DNA from: Candidatus Aenigmatarchaeota archaeon
Lineage (GTDB): Archaea; Aenigmatarchaeota; Aenigmatarchaeia; QMZP01; JACQNV01
Assembly (NCBI GenBank): GCA_016202865.1
Contig: JACQNV010000048.1
Span: 1-17,123, forward strand
DNA: 17,123 nucleotides
Direction: 5' to 3'
Shown here: in pieces, positions 13,671-17,123 of the stretch
Position numbering within the stretch: the first letter of the stretch is position 1
How the letters are laid out: every line of letters begins with the position of its first letter
Notes under the pieces: generated by a model
Database searches by the model: none
The model's input: only the letters and a program-made list of their open reading frames with translations
Told to the model about the DNA's origin: nothing
Made by a program: the position numbers and the translations under genes

Positions 13671-14123
13671 TTACTTCACCAACAATCTTGCTCTTTCAGG
13701 GTCATATTTCCAACCCATTGGCAAGACTTTGGATCTTATGTAGTATTTTCCAAGTCTCCTTATTTTGGACTCTGTTAATTCGAGACCTCTATAAGAAGTG
13801 TAATCCTTTTTGTTTTTTTCCATGTGGAGCCTTAAACCAACTGCTTTTTTCAGAAGGTTGAGCATGTCCTCTGGCAGTTTTGGGTATAGTCCGTTCTCTT
13901 TCAATATTTTGGACATTTTTTTCTTCGTGAATATCGCAGAAAGCGGTATGCCATATTGATCCCTAAGTATTGTACCTATTTGGGATGATTGAAGGCCCTG
14001 CCTTCCAAACTTTAGAATTATTTCCTCTATTTCTTTAGGACTATAAGTAACCCATGGAGCTATTTTTTGCATTGGTTTTTTGCTTCCAGACTTCCCTTTT
14101 TTTCTCGAATGCATCCTTGCCAT
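13671..14123 (-). CDS. rps15: 30S ribosomal protein S15 (uS15)
   Basis: This 150-aa protein has the archaeal S15 form. A basic N-terminus MARMHSRKKGKSGSKKP is followed by WVTYSPKEIEEIILKFGRQG, then QYGIPLSAIFTKKKMSKIL. The S15 core with LRLHMEKNKKDYTSYRGLEL and IRRLGKYYIRSKVLP binds the 16S platform. Length is normal. The start at 14123 is supported by the family N-terminus. On this strand it precedes the recJ-like and rps3ae genes, as in many archaea, but with the island between. Its leader carries a structured repeat and a near-duplicate of its own start region. Confidence 0.95.
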   Translation of the reverse strand: MARMHSRKKGKSGSKKPMQKIAPWVTYSPKEIEEIILKFGRQGLQSSQIGTILRDQYGIPLSAIFTKKKMSKILKENGLYPKLPEDMLNLLKKAVGLRLHMEKNKKDYTSYRGLELTESKIRRLGKYYIRSKVLPMGWKYDPERARLLVK

Positions 14124-14132
14124 ATTTTACCA

Positions 14133-14183
14133 GTAAATATTTTCTTTGGTTATACCTTTCTTTTGAAAGAAAGGGTATACATT
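14133..14183. repeat. Compact relative of the structured repeat
   Basis: This copy keeps the outer part of the 71-326 elements and lacks their inner stem. CTTTCTTT 14156-14163 pairs with AAAGAAAG 14166-14173 around TG. ATAC 14152-14155 pairs with GTAT 14175-14178, leaving one unpaired G. TTTTCTTTGG on its left matches copy 2. It lies in the leader of rps15, within the small upstream frame. Confidence 0.5.
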
Positions 14184-14191
14184 CTTGCCAT
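14150..14191 (-). CDS. 13-codon upstream ORF in the rps15 leader
   Basis: It encodes MARMYTLSFKRKV and a stop, beginning in the duplicated start region. Its first four residues equal those of S15. It may be a decoy or regulatory uORF, or simply a relic of the duplication. If transcription begins near 14235, ribosomes would meet it first; if it begins near 14125, it would not be transcribed. Confidence 0.25.
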   Translation of the reverse strand: MARMYTLSFKRKV

Positions 14192-14245
14192 ATTATACCG
14201 TACCCAAAAGAGAAACGGTTTACCAACTCTCTGCTATTCCCATTA

Positions 14246-15874
14246 TTATCGGGGTACTTTAAATAGTTTAGTTTTCTCCTTGTATGTGAGGAATATTAGC
14301 CCGCCGGCGATTTTTAGAATGGCCGCAAGAATGAACAAGTAGGTTCCAACACCAACCCCCCAGAACAAACTGGCTTTTCCAAGATAGGGTGCTTCAAAAC
14401 TATGCTGGCCCATCAAAGGGGATTCTGATATTTTTCCGACAATATTAGACAGCTCGGGAGAGAACTGCTGACCGCTTGCGAAGTTGGAAAAGGATGGTAT
14501 CACACCTGACAAAAAGTAGATGAAAAGGACTATCAGAATCAGTGGAAGCAAAGGATAGATGGATCCTATCATGTATTTTTTTGCCAGCTTTCTTGGATGA
14601 GTAAGGAATATTATATCTACTATTGCGAGGATTACTCCTGTTATTACAAGCAGGGTTATTGGTGTGCCCAAACCGAAAAGAGGGAATTCCCCCTTACTTG
14701 ATTGTAATGTATTTATTTTGGCTCCGCCAATGCCATCGACCCTTATTATATCCACTACACCACCGGTTGCATATTCACCGCTTTCAACACTTAGGCTTAC
14801 AACATATAGGGGGGAAAGCAGGGCAACCAAGGCAATCACTATTCCAATAACCACAACAACAAGACCGAAGGCATGTTTTCTTTTTAGAAGTTTTTTTAAT
14901 GGTGTTATATCAATGCCTCTTTTCTTTAGTCTGTATGCTCTGGATAGGACTGCTGACAGAATTATGAGGGCAAATATGTAGTAGAAGTTTTCTATTATCC
15001 AATTTCCAAATAACCACAATCCATTTATGCTTAGGGCTTTATTACTCCAGGATATAGGAGAGTTCCATGGCTCAGCCCGTTCCATATGTCCCGGACCAGG
15101 CGCTCCCTGTTCACCTCTTTCTGTGAAGGATGTTTTTGAAGAGTCCCCCCACCTGCCACCAAAGTTTATCCATTTCTGGTCGGCAGCATCGATGTTTACT
15201 AAATCATAACCACTCTGTCTCAAAACCAAGCCGTCATCCCTTACCACATCGCTTTCCAGGCCAAGATTTCCTTGGTATGGTTTGAAGTAGTTGGCGTGAG
15301 ATCCTTCAGCCACATACACTTTTGGATGAGTTCCTTCTTTATCTAAACCATTCCATTCCAAGCTTTCACCGAGCAGGTGTTGGGAGTATGCAGAGAACAC
15401 AGGTTGTTGGTCTGAATTTAATATTATTTGTATGAATTCCAGATCGCCTTCGTGCTCATTTGACTTGCCCTTGTTATAGGCATAGAAAAACCAGTATTGT
15501 ATTACTGTTTTTCCTGAGTCTTTTTTGATAGAATAATAGACAGTATGCCCTGGTTTTTGGGCTTTATAATCGGCTGATATCATCTGTGAGCCATTTAGCC
15601 TGTGATCTAGATAATAAGAAGGGTCTGTTATGTTGGATATGATTTCTATTGTGGGATTAGGATCCATTAACTTAGGTTCTGGCAGAGAAAGCTGTATTAA
15701 CTCAGAGGACTGGATAAAATAGTTTGTTGAGACTGGGAAGAAGTTTTCTTGTGGAGAGAAATATAATATCGGAGAGAATTCCCTGGCTAGGTCTGCCTCA
15801 TCCATTATTTCTGGGGATATTGCAGACGGCACAAAAAGTAAAAATAAGGCTAACAACAATAACAATCTTTTCAT
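14246..15874 (-). CDS. Vps62-like domain protein with C-terminal membrane helices
   Basis: This 542-aa protein starts with a signal peptide (residues 1-18). A predicted extracellular domain of about 280 residues follows, with IQYWFFYAYN at 125-134, HEGDLEFIQI at 141-150, VYVAEGSHANYF and GGRWGD. This set resembles Vps62/DUF946 domains. Function of these domains is poorly known. The C-terminal half has four or five membrane helices around residues 290-330, 340-365, 400-425, 435-460 and 505-530, separated by short loops. It lies 51 nt downstream of ftsZ on the same strand and might be cotranscribed or use an AT-rich element near 15899-15906. A surface role is inferred from topology only. Confidence 0.7.
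   Translation of the reverse strand: MKRLLLLLALFLLFVPSAISPEIMDEADLAREFSPILYFSPQENFFPVSTNYFIQSSELIQLSLPEPKLMDPNPTIEIISNITDPSYYLDHRLNGSQMISADYKAQKPGHTVYYSIKKDSGKTVIQYWFFYAYNKGKSNEHEGDLEFIQIILNSDQQPVFSAYSQHLLGESLEWNGLDKEGTHPKVYVAEGSHANYFKPYQGNLGLESDVVRDDGLVLRQSGYDLVNIDAADQKWINFGGRWGDSSKTSFTERGEQGAPGPGHMERAEPWNSPISWSNKALSINGLWLFGNWIIENFYYIFALIILSAVLSRAYRLKKRGIDITPLKKLLKRKHAFGLVVVVIGIVIALVALLSPLYVVSLSVESGEYATGGVVDIIRVDGIGGAKINTLQSSKGEFPLFGLGTPITLLVITGVILAIVDIIFLTHPRKLAKKYMIGSIYPLLPLILIVLFIYFLSGVIPSFSNFASGQQFSPELSNIVGKISESPLMGQHSFEAPYLGKASLFWGVGVGTYLFILAAILKIAGGLIFLTYKEKTKLFKVPR
14257..14266 (-). promoter_or_regulatory. Candidate rps15 promoter
   Basis: The minus strand reads CTATTTAAAG, giving a transcript start near 14235 and a leader of about 110 nt. 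A second TATA-like sequence, GGTATAACC (14148-14156), lies inside the structured element and would give a leaderless rps15 message instead. Confidence 0.35.
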
Positions 15875-15886
15875 AAAAATAGTAAT

Positions 15887-15914
15887 GGGGACAGGATGTT
15901 ATTAATCCCGCCCC
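15887..15914 (-). terminator. Imperfect GC-rich hairpin between ftsZ and next gene
   Basis: GGGGACAGGAT (15887-15897) can pair with ATCCCGCCCC (15905-15914), with an interior mismatch and a 7-nt loop. It is the only GC-rich structure between the two genes. It may slow or end ftsZ transcription, or be a control hairpin for the downstream start. No U-run follows, so it is not a classical terminator. Confidence 0.3.
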
Positions 15915-15925
15915 TTAGTTAAAAA

Positions 15926-17074
15926 TTAGCTTAATACCTTTATTCCCAAATCACTGGAAAAGCTTTCTGCGTGAAACTGTTGCTGCTGTTTTACAGGGCC
16001 GACAACATATGGCGATTTGACTCCTGTTATGACAGTTATTACCCTTACCTTTCCGTGGAAGTTTGGATCTATTCTGGATCCCCAGATAACTTGAGCGTCT
16101 TGGTCTAGTTGTTTTGACACATATTCTCCAATTAAGTTGACTTCTTCAAGTTTTAGGTCAGGTCCACCTGTTATGTGCAATAAGGCTCCTGTTCCACCTG
16201 TGTAATCAACATCCAGTAATGGGTTTGTCAGTGCTTTCACAATGGCTTCTTCTGCCCTGTTGTTTGTATCGGCTTCTCCGAAACCCACTGTAGCTACTCC
16301 TCCTGCATTCATTACTGTCTTTACATCTGCGTAATCCAGGTTTACAAGAGATGGCTCAGATATTGTCTCTGTTATTCCCTTGATCATTGTTGCAAATAGG
16401 TTGTCTGCTACACCGAATGCCTGATCTAATGGCAAGTCGCCTGCGATTTTTAAGAGCTTGTCGTTTTCAACCACTATTGTTGTGTCGCAAACCTGTCTTA
16501 GTTGAGCTAAGCCGTCCTCTGCTTTCATTAACCTCGTTCCCTCTATTTTGAAAGGCATCGTTACTGCACCTATTACAATTGCACCGGCTTCTTTTGCGTA
16601 TTTTGCCACCATTGGTGCTGATCCTGTACCTGTTCCGCCGCCTAAGCCAGCCACAACATATACCATGTCAGCATCTTTAAGTGTTCTTTTTATATCTGTG
16701 CCTGTTTCCTCTGCTGCCCTTTTTCCTATTTCTGGCAGACCGCCTGCACCCAATCCTCTTGTCAATTCTCTTCCTATCAAGATCCTTTCATCTGCTTTCA
16801 CTCTGGCCAGGTGTCTTGCGTCTGTGTTTATTGCAACTGTCTTTGCTCCTGTAACTCCTAGAGATGTTAGTCTGTTGACTGTGTTGTTACCTGCGCCACC
16901 ACAACCGACAACCACAATCCTTGCGCCTTTAAGTTCTAGTCCAAATTGTTCTAAAACCTCTTTTTCAAGTTTTTGTCTCTCAGAGACATAATCTTTTGTT
17001 GTTTGAGCCTGAGGCCCCTGATTTGTTCCAACTGCCTGTTGAATTAATGATTCCATATTTATGTCAACCAACAT
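15926..17074 (-). CDS. ftsZ: Cell division protein FtsZ
   Basis: This 382-aa tubulin-like GTPase forms the division ring. An archaeal-type N-terminal helix (MESLIQQAVG) leads to GARIVVVGCGGAGNNTVNRL, then NTDARHL at 83-89. The GTP-binding signature GGGTGTG is at 145-151, and the T7 loop NLDYADVKTVMNAGG is at 245-259 with Asp 247 and 250 for hydrolysis. The tail ends LGIKVLS, a short hydrophobic end of the kind that binds SepF-like anchors. The ATG at 17074 is used; one at 17056 is also possible. Purine-rich AGGAGGGAGG lies upstream. Whether it is FtsZ1 or FtsZ2 I cannot say. Confidence 0.95.
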   Translation of the reverse strand: MLVDINMESLIQQAVGTNQGPQAQTTKDYVSERQKLEKEVLEQFGLELKGARIVVVGCGGAGNNTVNRLTSLGVTGAKTVAINTDARHLARVKADERILIGRELTRGLGAGGLPEIGKRAAEETGTDIKRTLKDADMVYVVAGLGGGTGTGSAPMVAKYAKEAGAIVIGAVTMPFKIEGTRLMKAEDGLAQLRQVCDTTIVVENDKLLKIAGDLPLDQAFGVADNLFATMIKGITETISEPSLVNLDYADVKTVMNAGGVATVGFGEADTNNRAEEAIVKALTNPLLDVDYTGGTGALLHITGGPDLKLEEVNLIGEYVSKQLDQDAQVIWGSRIDPNFHGKVRVITVITGVKSPYVVGPVKQQQQFHAESFSSDLGIKVLS

Positions 17075-17100
17075 TTATCCTGTTGGTTTTCCTCCCTCCT

Positions 17101-17114
17101 TTTAGATATATACT
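17101..17114 (-). promoter_or_regulatory. ftsZ promoter
   Basis: The minus strand reads AGTATATATCTAAA, a TATA box about 35 nt from the ATG at 17074, so the leader is short. An AGGAGGGAGG sequence lies between them and may be only partly transcribed. Confidence 0.5.
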
Positions 17115-17123
17115 GAGATGTAT

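Larger units (their letters stand above)
14112..14199 (-). repeat. Direct repeat of the rps15 start region
   Basis: Bases 14112-14131 (which contain the rps15 start) and 14180-14199 match at 18 of 20 positions, 68 nt apart. Both encode Met-Ala-Arg-Met in the rps15 direction. They enclose the compact structured element (14133-14183), as if it had duplicated or inserted here. Confidence 0.6.

Noticed and set aside
14041..14342. Overlapping frames on both strands at the rps15 leader
   Set aside because: They overlap rps15 or the repeat and show no domain or coding pattern; only the 13-codon uORF is worth noting.

Overview
The window comes from an archaeon. It encodes archaeal RNA polymerase subunit D, ribosomal proteins S15 and S3Ae, an archaeal RecJ/GAN-type DHH nuclease, FtsZ, a TrmB-family regulator and HicB/VapBC modules. 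Many genes have an AT-rich TATA element about 25-27 nt before the start codon and no leader. The secreted proteins, with their Cys-rich C...DSDxGK... modules, recall small-genome (DPANN-type) or other uncultured archaea. That placement is an impression, not a proof; the lineage cannot be named from the sequence alone.

Layout. 1-404 has no gene but holds two tandem copies of a structured repeat, then the promoter of rpoD (405-1187). 1317-2059 holds a 64-aa two-helix membrane protein, then hicB and a hicA broken by a stop codon, then a second copy of the last eight codons of the membrane-protein gene. 2061-3766 holds a TrmB-like regulator facing a lipoprotein/repeat-protein gene pair. 3938-6326 is a large secreted zinc metalloprotease and a signal-anchored membrane protein. 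6372-7233 is a Nudix hydrolase convergent with an unknown gene. 7328-9521 is rps3ae and the recJ-like nuclease, overlapping out of frame. 9608-13652 is an accessory island: a JAMM-like secreted protein, a divergent unknown gene, vapBC, and a four-ORF cassette that starts with a 21-aa leaderless peptide. 13671-14123 is rps15, preceded by a compact relative of the structured repeat and by a duplicated copy of its own start region. 14246-17074 is a Vps62-like membrane protein and ftsZ.

Working together. rps15, recJ and rps3ae lie on one strand in the order commonly seen in archaea, but about 4 kb of unrelated genes separates rps15 from recJ. This suggests insertion into an informational cluster. 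Three promoters in the island share an almost identical core sequence (consensus near GAAARCTTTATAAACC), so these accessory genes may be controlled together. The strongest unexplained signal is the repeat family at 71-186, 212-326 and 14133-14183. The two large copies keep their paired arms through compensatory changes, which points to a selected RNA structure or a folded mobile element.
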